From Pelomonas sp. Root1444 (lineage in GTDB: Bacteria > Pseudomonadota > Gammaproteobacteria > Burkholderiales > Burkholderiaceae_C), in the NCBI RefSeq assembly GCF_001426885.1, contig NZ_LMFP01000028.1, positions 73,667 through 137,666 of the forward strand: DNA of 64,000 nt. The letters run 5' to 3'. The notes below the pieces were generated by a model that did no database searches, was not told where the DNA came from, and saw only the letters and a program-made list of their open reading frames with translations. Each line of letters starts with the position of its first letter. Positions within the stretch are counted from its first letter, which is position 1. Positions 24,446 to 34,575 of the stretch are shown piece by piece. The position numbers and the translations under genes were made by a program.

Positions 24446-25488
24446 GTCTTGCCGGAGCCTGCTTTGCGACGTGTGGTGCGCCCGGTTGACGCGCCACCTT
24501 CAGGTGCGGGTGGCGGCGTCAACCGCTCGATCAGGGCCTGCAGTGTCTTGGCTTCGGCTTGGTACCGCGAGGCGGCCTGCTGGCGGTCGGCGAGCTGCTG
24601 CTGAAGTGTGGCAACCTCCCGGTTCAGCTCGTCTCGAGCTTGGGCGGCCATATTCAGTGCCAGCTTGGCCTGGTTGGCGTCGATCTCCAGCCGCGTCGCC
24701 TTGGCGGCATGCTGGACAGCTTGCTCCCGGGCGGCAGCTTCCACCTCGGCCAGCCGCTGGCGTGCCGCTTCGGCAGCGGTGTCGGCCCGAGCCCGCGCCT
24801 GGCGCTCCTGCTCGACTTCCTTGAGCGCGCGCCGCTCAGCGCCGGCGGCGCGCTCGTTGGCAGCCTCGACCGCTTCACGCGTTTTGGCCAGTTCCGCGGT
24901 AAATCCGTCCTGCAGCGCTTGTTGCTGCCGGCCGGCCTCTTCAAGCTGGCTCTGCATCTGCTGTACGCGCGCCTGCGTGCCAGCGTGGCCACGGCGCTCG
25001 GATTCAAGCTCGGCCTGAGCTTGTCGCACCCGTTCTTTCGCCTGAGCGAGCTCGGCACGGAGCTGCTCGGTGGCAGCTTGTGCTGACGCCAGCGCCTGCT
25101 CAGCGGCCGCCTGGGCCTGCTGGGCGCGTTCGGTGTCGGCCTGGAGCTCGAGCCTTGCCGCGGCCAACTCCCCCCGGGCCGCCTCTGTCGCCTGGCTCCA
25201 AAGTGCAGCGATGGCTTCGGCGGCCACGGCCTTGATGGGGCCCGGCAGATCCGGATGCTGGATGTCCACGCGCGCGCGGTGCCGAAGGTCGTCCCAGAAC
25301 TTCCCCACCTCGTCGGTCGGCACGTTCATCGACCCTCGCCGGACGTATTGGTAGAGCTTGTTCGCTGTCGGCGTGATCCCGAACCTGAAAAACAGCAGCG
25401 CGCAGACCTCGCGGTACAGGGCTCGCGTTTCGCTGAATTTGGCCTTCAAGGCCTCGACTTCGGACAGGATTTCGGTTTCGGTGCTCAC
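24442..25488 (-). CDS. tnpT: KfrA-like coiled-coil protein, cointegrate resolution protein T
   Basis: The 348-aa protein has an N-terminal KfrA-type DNA-binding domain (residues ~10-95; RFGITPTANKLYQYVRRGSM) and then a continuous Ala/Gln/Glu-rich coiled coil (~95-325) with a basic tail. It is divergent from a tyrosine recombinase across a short AT-rich gap, exactly the tnpT-rst-tnpS layout of Tn4651-type Tn3-family transposons, where TnpT binds rst and helps TnpS resolve cointegrates. A plasmid KfrA would be the alternative, but the context favours TnpT. Confidence 0.8.
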   Translation of the reverse strand: MSTETEILSEVEALKAKFSETRALYREVCALLFFRFGITPTANKLYQYVRRGSMNVPTDEVGKFWDDLRHRARVDIQHPDLPGPIKAVAAEAIAALWSQATEAARGELAAARLELQADTERAQQAQAAAEQALASAQAATEQLRAELAQAKERVRQAQAELESERRGHAGTQARVQQMQSQLEEAGRQQQALQDGFTAELAKTREAVEAANERAAGAERRALKEVEQERQARARADTAAEAARQRLAEVEAAAREQAVQHAAKATRLEIDANQAKLALNMAAQARDELNREVATLQQQLADRQQAASRYQAEAKTLQALIERLTPPPAPEGGASTGRTTRRKAGSGKT

Positions 25489-25500
25489 GGCGTTGATAGT

Positions 25501-25568
25501 ATGACGTAATACGTTATATATCCACCCTTTGATGAAATTGTTTTGACATTAGTCCTATAGTGTCAAAA
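25501..25568. other. rst-like recombination site
   Basis: Within the 89-base gap between tnpT and tnpS, TTTTGACA (25541-25548) and TGTCAAAA (25561-25568) are perfect 8-base inverted arms around a 12-base centre, the size and form of a tyrosine-recombinase crossover core. A second dyad ACGTAATACGT (25504-25514) lies towards tnpT and could be a TnpT site. The gap is also far more AT-rich than its surroundings. Confidence 0.6.
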
Positions 25569-25577
25569 ATCTCTTAA

Positions 25578-26825
25578 ATGCGGCTAAGCGAAATGCGTGA
25601 GTCCGAAAAACCGCCTTCGACGGGTGCGCTGACTCTCGCCGAACTCGCACCACTAGGCGAAATCGTCGTGCTCGATGGGTTGTCGGGTCGAGACGGTACG
25701 AATCGCTCGCGCTCAGGCCATCAGCAGATCTCTGCGACCACAGATCAGGAAGCTGTACTGGCGTGGTTGGCCCGGTTTGCCGACAGCGCCAACACGCTAG
25801 CGAACAGCCGCCACGAGGCCGAACGCCTGCTGCTGTGGAGCGTCGCCGAACGGGCGAAGCCGCTTTCCTCGCTGTCTCACGAGGACCTGCTGATGTACCG
25901 GCGTTTCCTGTCCAACCCACAGCCGGCTGAGCGGTGGGTGATGGCGCCAGGACGCAAGGCTAGTCGTCGCAGTCCCGACTGGCGGCCTTTCGCCGGACCG
26001 CTCTCTGAGGCCTCCACCCGCCAAGCAATGACGGTGCTCAACTCGCTGTTCTCGTGGCTGGTGGAAGCCGGCTACTTGGCTGGCAACCCGCTGTCGCTGA
26101 GCAAGCGCCGTGGCAAGGCGCCGAAGCCGCGCGTCACGCGTTTCCTTGAAACCGATCTGTGGGAAGTTGTGCGCGGCACCATCCTGGCGATGCCCCAGGA
26201 AACGCCGCGCCAGCGCGCGGTCTACGCGCGCGCACGTTGGCTCTTCAGCATCTTCTTCCTCGGTGGCCTGCGCATTTCAGAGGTGGTCGGCAACAGGATG
26301 GGCGACTTCTACATGCGCTCGAATCACAAGAGCGGCGAACAGCGCTGGTGGTTGGAGGTGCTGGGCAAAGGCGACAAACAACGCATGGTGCCGGCGACGA
26401 CTGAGCTGATGGTCGAGTTGATGGCCTACCGGCGCGCGCTGGAGTTGCCGGAATTGCCACAGCCTGGTGAGCCGTCGCCATTGGTCTTCCCCGTTGCGTG
26501 GCGCCGCTCAAGCCACCCGGCGCCGGTATGGCCAGAACCCATGACGCGTAGCGCGGTGCATGGCATCTTGAAGGAGGTTTTCGCCGCAGCGGCCGACCGC
26601 TGGCTGAAGGAAGGCCGGAGCCAAGAGCAGGCCAATAAGCTCAGCGCGGCGTCGGCGCACTGGTTGCGCCACACCGCCGGGTCCAACCTGGCCAACGACA
26701 TTGACCTACGTCATGTGCGTGACACGCTGGGCCACACCACGCTTTCGACCACGAACATCTACGTGCATGGCGAGGACGATGCGCGCCATGACGCCGTAAA
26801 CGCGTCTCACCGAATCAGCTGGTAG
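25578..26825 (+). CDS. tnpS: Tyrosine recombinase, cointegrate resolution protein S
   Basis: The 415-aa protein is a phage-integrase-family enzyme: a core-binding domain (residues ~50-170), then the catalytic domain with Arg in GGLRISEVVGNRM, Lys in VLGKGDKQRMVP, HWLRHTAG (HxxR), GHTTLSTT and the nucleophile Tyr in TNIYVHGEDD. All active-site residues are present, so it should be active. Acting at rst with TnpT it would resolve Tn3-family cointegrates. The divergent KfrA-like partner distinguishes it from an ordinary island integrase. No Tn3 transposase is in the window. Confidence 0.85.
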   Translation: MRLSEMRESEKPPSTGALTLAELAPLGEIVVLDGLSGRDGTNRSRSGHQQISATTDQEAVLAWLARFADSANTLANSRHEAERLLLWSVAERAKPLSSLSHEDLLMYRRFLSNPQPAERWVMAPGRKASRRSPDWRPFAGPLSEASTRQAMTVLNSLFSWLVEAGYLAGNPLSLSKRRGKAPKPRVTRFLETDLWEVVRGTILAMPQETPRQRAVYARARWLFSIFFLGGLRISEVVGNRMGDFYMRSNHKSGEQRWWLEVLGKGDKQRMVPATTELMVELMAYRRALELPELPQPGEPSPLVFPVAWRRSSHPAPVWPEPMTRSAVHGILKEVFAAAADRWLKEGRSQEQANKLSAASAHWLRHTAGSNLANDIDLRHVRDTLGHTTLSTTNIYVHGEDDARHDAVNASHRISW

Positions 26826-27138
26826 CGGGGCCGCCCTCAACAGGTGTCGTAGCCGTCTTAGCCAGCAGTTCCTCCTTTGCGGAGTTGCCCCATTCGTCCA
26901 CCGCCAGCCGGGCGCGCTCGCGCCCGGGCCCTTCTCCGTGGGTCCTCACGCGCAGCCAGCCGAATCGCGCTTCACGAGCACACTGATTCAGGCGATGGAG
27001 ACCCGGGGCGCGTAAGCGCCTCGAGGGTTCAAATCGCATGTGGGCGAAGAGACCCCCCTCTTGCCGCGAGCGCGTGAGGGCTGGACTGCGAGAGGCAATG
27101 CGCCGGATCACTGCACATGGGTCATGTTCCGACGTCAT
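26815..27138 (-). CDS. Hypothetical protein, 107 aa
   Basis: It runs tail-to-tail with tnpS (11-base overlap). The sequence is rich in Arg (MTSEHDPCAVIRRIASRSPA, FEPSRRLRAPGLHRLNQCAR). Coding status rests on open frame and context; I cannot rule out a non-coding stretch. The 103 bases beyond it to the hmp stop contain no recognised feature. Confidence 0.35.
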   Translation of the reverse strand: MTSEHDPCAVIRRIASRSPALTRSRQEGGLFAHMRFEPSRRLRAPGLHRLNQCAREARFGWLRVRTHGEGPGRERARLAVDEWGNSAKEELLAKTATTPVEGGPATS

Positions 27139-27241
27139 TTCGGCCGCCAGTCAAGCTAGCGCTTGGGCTGCGCATTGCCGTCTACAGGACAACGCCTAGC
27201 CCGCTTGAAGGCGGCCCCTCGTCTGTGCCTTCTGGCGCGGG

Positions 27242-28426
27242 TCAGGCGGCCAGCAGATCCTCGGCGGGGCCGAAGAACTCGTAGCGAAGCTGTGCCGCCT
27301 GTACGCCCAGCGCCAAGCCGTGCGCATAGACCGACCGCATGAAAGACTTTGGACCCAGCAGGTACACATCGACATCGCGGTCGGCGGGCATATGGCGTGC
27401 TAGCAACTCGCGGTCGACGCGGCCCACCGCGTGCGGACGGTCTCCGGCACGCGGCTCGTCGTAGACATAGACCACCTCCACATTGCGATGAGCCCGCGCC
27501 AGCTCGTCGACGCGTTCGCGGAAGGCATGCGCACCGCCGTGCCGCGCGGCGTGGATGAATCGAATTGACCTGCCGCTGGCCGCTGCAGCCTCCAGCATGG
27601 ACATCGCTGGCGTGATGCCCACGCCGCCCGTTACCAGCAGCAGCGGGCGTTGGGCCTGGTCGTCCAGCGTGAACTCGCCCGCTGGCGGCTGCACCTTCAG
27701 GAGGGCGCCGGCCTCGACGTGGTCGTGCAGCCAGTTGGACGCCATGCCGCCGTCCTCACGTTTGACGCTGATGCGGTACCAGGGCTGATGCGGCCCGTCG
27801 GACAGCGAGTAGTTGCGCTTCAGCCGGCTGCCGTGGATGTCCAGCGCCAGCGTAAGGTACTGGCCAGCGCGGAAGGCCGGCAGTGGCCGGGCGTCGGTTG
27901 GCACGAGGTAGAACGAAGTGATGATGTCGCTCTCCCGCACCTTGCGCATGACGCGCATCGTGCGTTCGCCGCGCCAGCCGCCGGGCTGCGCCGCTGTCTG
28001 CGCATAGACCGCTTCCTCAGCGTCGATCAGCAGCCGTGCAAGGGCGTCGTAGGCCTCGGCCCAGGCGGCCATGATCTCGTCCGTCGCCACCTCGCCCAGC
28101 ACATGGCGGATGGCGCGCAGCAGAACGCCTCCCACGATGGGGTAGTGCTCAGGCTGCACGCCCAGCGCTACATGTTTCTGGATGATGCGCGGCAGCGCCG
28201 GCGCCAGGGCCTCCAGGCGGTCGATGTGGCTGGCATAGGCCAGCACTGCGCCGGCCAGTGCGCGGGCCTGCGTGCCCTGTGCCTGATGCGCCTCGTTGAA
28301 GAAGGCCTTCAGCTCGGGATGCTCGTCCAGCATGGTCCGGTAGAAGTGGCGGGTAATTTCTTCGCCGCGCGCTTTCAGCAGCGGCACGGTGGCCTGAATC
28401 AGTGCAATGGTCTTTGTCGAAAACAT
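27242..28426 (-). CDS. hmp: Flavohaemoglobin, nitric oxide dioxygenase
   Basis: ATG 28426 with GGAG 8 bases upstream gives the normal family length, 394 aa; the longer open frame includes the promoter region. The N-terminal globin domain (1-140) has the proximal-His region QKHVALGVQPEHYPIVG. The FAD domain has RNYSLSDGP, and the NAD(P)H domain has LLLVTGGVGITP. It converts NO and O2 to nitrate in the cytoplasm. The divergent norR and its operators indicate NO induction. Confidence 0.95.
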   Translation of the reverse strand: MFSTKTIALIQATVPLLKARGEEITRHFYRTMLDEHPELKAFFNEAHQAQGTQARALAGAVLAYASHIDRLEALAPALPRIIQKHVALGVQPEHYPIVGGVLLRAIRHVLGEVATDEIMAAWAEAYDALARLLIDAEEAVYAQTAAQPGGWRGERTMRVMRKVRESDIITSFYLVPTDARPLPAFRAGQYLTLALDIHGSRLKRNYSLSDGPHQPWYRISVKREDGGMASNWLHDHVEAGALLKVQPPAGEFTLDDQAQRPLLLVTGGVGITPAMSMLEAAAASGRSIRFIHAARHGGAHAFRERVDELARAHRNVEVVYVYDEPRAGDRPHAVGRVDRELLARHMPADRDVDVYLLGPKSFMRSVYAHGLALGVQAAQLRYEFFGPAEDLLAA

Positions 28427-28468
28427 GAAGAGGCTCCTAACTGTCTGGGTGATAGATACCTCTCGATA

Positions 28469-28484
28469 GCCAAGAACCGTGCCT
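28469..28484 (-). promoter_or_regulatory. Candidate sigma-54 promoter of hmp
   Basis: Read on the minus strand the sequence is AGGCACGGTTCTTGGC, close to TGGCACG-N4-TTGCW: the -24 element is GGCACG and the -12 element is TTGG instead of TTGC. It is 43 bases from the hmp start and downstream of the NorR sites, as expected for NorR-activated transcription. The imperfect -12 lowers certainty. Confidence 0.5.
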
Positions 28485-28534
28485 GATGGGACTCGACCGC
28501 AAGACCTTGCTGCACAACGAGTTTTACTGATGCA

Positions 28535-28577
28535 GGTCAAATAGACCGAGATGCAAGCCAGGTCGAAGTGACAGCGA

Positions 28578-28592
<15 letters not shown>
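28535..28592. promoter_or_regulatory. Three NorR binding sites (GT-N7-AC)
   Basis: GGTCAAATAGACC (28535-28547), GGTCGAAGTGACA (28561-28573) and GGTCAATATGACA (28580-28592) each fit the NorR core GGT-N7-AC(C). Three sites are the usual number upstream of NorR-activated NO-detoxification genes. The last overlaps the annotated norR start, so NorR may also repress itself, or translation may begin at the second ATG (28587). Confidence 0.75.
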
Positions 28593-30101
<1,509 letters not shown>

Positions 30102-30311
30102 GGGCCTACCGTGTCATTCCGACGGCACCTGCTGAGCCATGAGTTGACCTTTCGATTGGGGCCATGCACATGCTGCGGTCGATCATCGATATTCTCGTGA
30201 CCGTAAGACTAAGCCCGTGCAAGGCCCGATTGCCCCGAGTCCGCCGAGCAAGCGTAGTGATAGCGGGTCACACCTGAATCCTTCATCTGCACCATTGGTT
30301 TTCACGCCGAC

Positions 30312-31271
30312 ATGAGTGACCTGACCCTCGCTGAGCTGAGCGAGACGATCCGCCAGATCTACGCCGCTTCGCGCTGCGGTGATGTCGAGGACTATCAGCG
30401 TCGCGCGCTCGACGTCGTTGCCAGGCACATTGCCTTCGACGCCGCGTGGTGGGGGCGGGGCTCTTTCGCGCAGGGCGTTCACCATGTCCACTGTTCGTTC
30501 CCGTACCGCCTGCCGGTCGACATCGCCGAGCGGCTGAACCTGTCGGACCCGGATAACGTAGTCGCGCGGCGGGTCGTTACCGATCCCGGCCGTGCGCACT
30601 ACTTCGGGCAGAACGACTTGATGTCGCAACCGAGCACGGCCCTGCTGACCGAGTACATGGGAATCGCCCAGTCGGTCTGCATCGCCGATGTCGATGCAGA
30701 ACTGGGCGTTTCCGGTTTCGTTTCCCTTGCGCGCAGCAGCCCGACACCGCGCTTTTCCGCACGCGAGCTGGACGTCCTCGAGTTGCTGAGTCCGCATCTG
30801 GCCGCAGGGCTGGACATGGCATTGGCCGACGAATTGACCATGCGGCGCAATCCCGAGCGCACGGCCCTTCTGGCGACTGACACGTTGGGGCTGCTGAGGG
30901 TCGGCGAGGCGAGCGCTGCGGACATGCTGAGGCTCGAATGGCCGGGATGGACGGGGCCGAGGCTGCCCGCACCGCTGGTCGAGCGCATCGTGGGCAGAAA
31001 GACGGAGTTCCTCGGCCGCCAGTTGCATGCCGCCATTCATTGGGTCGGTGACCACGTCTTCGTGTCCATGCGTCGACGAGAGCCGCGCGACATGCTGACC
31101 CGCCGCGAGCGCGAGGTCGCAAACGCCTTTGCCGCCGGCCAGTCCTACCGCGAGGTGGCGCTGGCGCTGGACCTGTCGCCGGCCACCGTGAGGCATCACC
31201 TGCGTTCGGCCTACGTGAAGCTCGGCGTCACCGACAAGGCGGCATTCGCGACTCGGCTGGGCTCGTCCTAG
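30312..31271 (+). CDS. LuxR-family transcriptional regulator
   Basis: The 319-aa protein ends in a LuxR/GerE HTH (residues ~255-312: MLTRREREVANAFAAGQSYR, LSPATVRHHLRSAYVKLGV). There is no receiver Asp pocket; the N-terminal ~230 residues are of unknown, possibly ligand-sensing, type. It is convergent with cluster A (stop 22 bases from that operon's last stop) and could regulate it, but no operator evidence was found. The 210 bases between norR and this gene hold nothing recognised. Confidence 0.85.
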   Translation: MSDLTLAELSETIRQIYAASRCGDVEDYQRRALDVVARHIAFDAAWWGRGSFAQGVHHVHCSFPYRLPVDIAERLNLSDPDNVVARRVVTDPGRAHYFGQNDLMSQPSTALLTEYMGIAQSVCIADVDAELGVSGFVSLARSSPTPRFSARELDVLELLSPHLAAGLDMALADELTMRRNPERTALLATDTLGLLRVGEASAADMLRLEWPGWTGPRLPAPLVERIVGRKTEFLGRQLHAAIHWVGDHVFVSMRRREPRDMLTRREREVANAFAAGQSYREVALALDLSPATVRHHLRSAYVKLGVTDKAAFATRLGSS

Positions 31272-31292
31272 AGAAGGACGAATCTCAGGCTT

Positions 31293-32189
31293 TCAGCTCA
31301 TCTCCAGCACGCGCAGCCCGTTGGTGGCCACTGCGTTGCCCGGGGCGCTGAACTCGATCATTTCGGCGCTCAGGTATTCGATGATCGGCAAGTCGGCGAT
31401 GCCGTTGACCACATGGAAGGTTGTGGGCAACTGCTCGAAGCTGGCACGGTGCCACCGCAGGGCGCCACCTTCTGCGCGCCACTTCCGGTAATGGGCTTCG
31501 CCGAACTTGATCGTCTGTGCGCTGCGCTCCTCGCCGGGCAAGGGGTGCGCGCAGGTCACATAGGACACGTCGCAGCCGCCGCTGCCGAAGGGCCCGGTGC
31601 GTGGCATGTACTTGTAGAAGATCGAGCCGCCCTTCGGACCGAGCAAGCGGCGGTCCTGCGGGGCGACCTCGACCTCCTTGAGGCCCTGCATCTCCATCTC
31701 GAAGAAGGTGTGCTCGAACCAGGACGCGCGGCCGCCGATGCGCCCGCTGTCCGCATCGAGCCGGACATCCGGGATATCGGCATACAACTTCGGGAATCCC
31801 AGTTCTTCGCGGCCGGTGGTGATGGCGTCCGGGCGCCCCTCCCACAGCACCAGGCACAAGCCGCCTTCGATGCGCTGATCGCGCCCGCTGCACACGACCG
31901 GGATCTCGACGTTGACGATGCCGTAGCCGCGGCCAGCCAGCCAGTACAGGTTTCGGAAGAAGCCCAACGTCACATGGACCACCGGCTCGGCGAGCGTGAA
32001 GCCCGGCGGCAGCAGCGCCTCCAGCATCGCGGGGTCGGAGCGATAGGCGATGGTGGCCCATTGCACGTTGGCCGTGCCGCTTTCCTGCGCCTCCCAGGGC
32101 ACACCGGTCGCCTTCTGCCGCGGGCCGGGGGCCGGGCCGAACATGACGGGCATGCGATAGCGCACATTGGGTTTGAATTCGAAGCTCAT
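31293..32189 (-). CDS. Acetoacetate decarboxylase family protein
   Basis: The 298-aa protein contains the family signature GREELGFPKLYADI (about residues 127-140; the Lys corresponds to the Schiff-base region of ADC) and the strand pattern before it (VNVEIPVVCSG). Members decarboxylate beta-keto acids or act as hydrolase/aldolase-like enzymes on ring-cleavage products. As the last gene of cluster A it probably processes a late intermediate. Only one Lys follows Pro, where classical ADC has two, so the chemistry may differ. Confidence 0.8.
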   Translation of the reverse strand: MSFEFKPNVRYRMPVMFGPAPGPRQKATGVPWEAQESGTANVQWATIAYRSDPAMLEALLPPGFTLAEPVVHVTLGFFRNLYWLAGRGYGIVNVEIPVVCSGRDQRIEGGLCLVLWEGRPDAITTGREELGFPKLYADIPDVRLDADSGRIGGRASWFEHTFFEMEMQGLKEVEVAPQDRRLLGPKGGSIFYKYMPRTGPFGSGGCDVSYVTCAHPLPGEERSAQTIKFGEAHYRKWRAEGGALRWHRASFEQLPTTFHVVNGIADLPIIEYLSAEMIEFSAPGNAVATNGLRVLEMS

Positions 32190-32205
32190 GGGTTCCTCGG
32201 GGACG

Positions 32206-33660
32206 TCAGAAGGGGTAGTGGCGCGGCGTGGTCTGCACCGTCAGCCAGCGCAGCTCGGTGAACTCGTGAACCCCGGCGCGGCCACCGAAACGGCCGATGC
32301 CGCTGGCCTTCACGCCGCCGAAGGGCATCTGCGCCTCGTCGTGCACGGTGGGGCCGTTGACATGGCAGATGCCCGACTCGACGCGCCTGGCCACCTCCAG
32401 CGCACGTGCGACGTCGCGACCGAAGACGGCAGCCGAGAGCCCGTATTCGTTGTCGTTGGCGCAGGCAATCGCGGCTTCTGCGCCTTCCACCCGCACGATG
32501 CCCTTGACTGGGCCGAAGGATTCCTCATCGTAGATCTTCATGGCCGGCGTCACGCCGTCCAGCAGCGTGGCGGGGAACAGGGTGTCCTGCGCCTTGCCGC
32601 CGCACAGCAGCCTGGCGCCCTTGGCCAGCGCGTCGTCGATCAGTGCATTGCAGCGTGCCACGGTGGCCATGTCGACCACCGAGCCGAGGACCACGGGCGC
32701 CGGTCCGCGCGGGTCGCCCAGCGGCAGCGCCTTGACCTTGGCAACGAGCTTGTCGACGAAGTCATCGGCCACCTTGGCATCGACGACGATGCGTTCGGTG
32801 GACATGCAGATCTGCCCGGAGTTCATGAAGGCGCCGAAGGCGGCGGCGTCGACCGCGGCATCGAGATCGGCGTCGTCCAGCACCAGCAGCGGCGCCTTGC
32901 CGCCCAGTTCCAGGACCACAGGCTTGAGGTGCCTGGCGCAGGCCTGCGCAATGATGCGGCCCACGCGGGTAGAGCCGGTGAAGTTGACGCGGCGCACCGC
33001 GGGATGGGCGATCATCGCTTCGACCACGGCACCCGCATCGGCCGGTGCGTTGGTGACGAAATTCACCACGCCGGCCGGCATGCCGGCTTCCTGCAGCGAT
33101 TCGACGATCAGCTGGTGGGTACGCGGGCACAACTCGGAGCCCTTGAGCACGACCGTGTTGCCGCAGGCCAGTGGTGTGGCGATGGCACGCACGCCCAGGA
33201 TCACCGGCGCGTTCCAGGGCGCCATGCCCAGCACGACGCCGACGGGCTGGCGCACGGCCATGGCGAGGTTGCCGGGAACGTCCGAGGGAATGACCTCGCC
33301 GCTGATCTGCGTCGTCAGGGCGGCGGCTTCCTGCAGCATGCCGGCGGCCAGGTGGGCGTTGAAGCCGCCCCACATGGCACTTGCGCCGGTTTCGGCGGCC
33401 ACCGCCTCGATGAACTGGGGCGTCTTGGCTTGCAGAATGGCCGCCGCCTTGAGCAGCAGGCTGCGGCGTGCGCCCGGGCCCTGGCGCGACCATTCGGGGA
33501 AGGCTGCGGCCGCTGCCTCGATGGCGGCAACCGCATCCTCCGGGGTCGCCGCGGCGGCCCGCGTGACGACGGCTTCGGACAATGGATTGCGGCGCTCGAA
33601 GGTGGCGCCGGAGGACGCCGGGCGCGATTGCCCGGCGATCAGCAGCTGGACGTCAAACAT
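32206..33660 (-). CDS. Aromatic aldehyde dehydrogenase
   Basis: ATG 33660 with AGGAG upstream gives 484 aa. ALDH signatures are complete: LELGGKAPLLVLDDAD (catalytic Glu), NSGQICMSTERI (nucleophile Cys) and the C-terminal HVNGPTVHDEAQMPFGGVKA, which is characteristic of the salicylaldehyde/vanillin dehydrogenase branch. It should oxidise an aromatic aldehyde to the acid with NAD(P)+. It sits between the ADC-like gene (16-base gap) and the Fe-S subunit gene (59-base gap). Confidence 0.9.
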   Translation of the reverse strand: MFDVQLLIAGQSRPASSGATFERRNPLSEAVVTRAAAATPEDAVAAIEAAAAAFPEWSRQGPGARRSLLLKAAAILQAKTPQFIEAVAAETGASAMWGGFNAHLAAGMLQEAAALTTQISGEVIPSDVPGNLAMAVRQPVGVVLGMAPWNAPVILGVRAIATPLACGNTVVLKGSELCPRTHQLIVESLQEAGMPAGVVNFVTNAPADAGAVVEAMIAHPAVRRVNFTGSTRVGRIIAQACARHLKPVVLELGGKAPLLVLDDADLDAAVDAAAFGAFMNSGQICMSTERIVVDAKVADDFVDKLVAKVKALPLGDPRGPAPVVLGSVVDMATVARCNALIDDALAKGARLLCGGKAQDTLFPATLLDGVTPAMKIYDEESFGPVKGIVRVEGAEAAIACANDNEYGLSAAVFGRDVARALEVARRVESGICHVNGPTVHDEAQMPFGGVKASGIGRFGGRAGVHEFTELRWLTVQTTPRHYPF

Positions 33661-33719
33661 GGTTGCTCCTTGCAGAGATGGAAGGGATGGCGAGCCGCTG
33701 GGCCCGGGTTGGGTGGTCG

Positions 33720-34565
33720 TCAATTCAGGCGCACCGTCGGCAGCGTGATGCTGTGGTCGCTCAGCACCACCGCCACCTGTGCCTGGCCCCGTTGTGCGTG
33801 GTGCACGTCGACGGTGAACGCGCCGCTGCCGGTCGCGAGACCGTCGAAGCGGAAGTCCCCGAACGCATCGGTGCGCGTCGTGGCCACGGCGCGCCCGCCC
33901 TGCGCGAGGCTGACCTCGGCGTCTTCCACGCATTCGACGCGACCATCGACCGTGGCGACGACGCTGCCGCCGATGAACAGGCAGTCGATGCGGTGCAGAT
34001 TGCGGTAGTGCACGCGTGGCCGCGTGCCGAGTTCCGGCTGCAGCACGCGCAGGCCTTCGCGCTGCGACCGCTCGGCCATGGCGGCGTCAGTGGCGCGCAC
34101 GGCCTGCAGCGCGCGCGTCGGGCACGCGGTGGCGGCGCGCGGGGCGGCCCAGCCCTGATCCAGCAGATGGGCGTCGAAGAACCAGGTCTGCGGCAACTGC
34201 TGCTCCTCGTTCCACACCACGGCGCCATAGGGACAGGCGTCGACCAGGTCGCGCCGGCCCTTGGCCTTGACGGGGTCGAAGATCACGATGCCGTCGTGGC
34301 GCTTGCGCACCGACCCGTCCGCGCCGGCCTTCAGGCAGGGGCCGTCGTCGCAGTGGTTGCACAGCCGCGGCAGGTAGGCAGCATCGCTGAGATGGCCGCT
34401 GCCGCGCACCCGGCGCTCGATGCGGATGACCGCCGGCCCGTGGGCCGCATGCGGCGCGCTGTAGCCGGGGAAGTCATTGCCGACGAACTCGTCCTTGGCC
34501 GACAGCACGCAGTTGTGGCAGTTGTGGCACTCGGCCACGTCGATGATGAGGTTCCACTTGTCCAT
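33720..34565 (-). CDS. Fe-S (beta) subunit of a transhydroxylase-type Mo enzyme
   Basis: At 281 aa it matches the small subunit of pyrogallol-phloroglucinol transhydroxylase (BthL, ~275 aa) in length and layout: a ferredoxin-like part (1-155) and a C-terminal beta-sandwich of Cna-B/carboxypeptidase-regulatory type (~195-281; VECVEDAEVSLAQGGRAVAT). Of the four Cys motifs of DmsB-like ferredoxins, the first three Cys of motifs I (CHNCHNC) and II (CNHCDDGPC) and the last Cys of motifs III (ACPYG) and IV (ACPTR) remain. These pair to give exactly two [4Fe-4S] clusters. It is 10 bases downstream of the Mo subunit gene. Confidence 0.85.
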   Translation of the reverse strand: MDKWNLIIDVAECHNCHNCVLSAKDEFVGNDFPGYSAPHAAHGPAVIRIERRVRGSGHLSDAAYLPRLCNHCDDGPCLKAGADGSVRKRHDGIVIFDPVKAKGRRDLVDACPYGAVVWNEEQQLPQTWFFDAHLLDQGWAAPRAATACPTRALQAVRATDAAMAERSQREGLRVLQPELGTRPRVHYRNLHRIDCLFIGGSVVATVDGRVECVEDAEVSLAQGGRAVATTRTDAFGDFRFDGLATGSGAFTVDVHHAQRGQAQVAVVLSDHSITLPTVRLN

Positions 34566-34575
34566 GTGTCTGGCT

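Noticed and set aside
25578-26825. The tyrosine recombinase considered as an ordinary island integrase
   Set aside because: There is no tRNA or att repeat beside it, and the divergent KfrA-like partner with the intervening site fits TnpS better.
32167-34008. A 613-codon plus-strand frame (and a second at 32540-33748)
   Set aside because: Antisense to the aldehyde dehydrogenase and Fe-S subunit genes, which have complete family signatures; low-complexity sequence.
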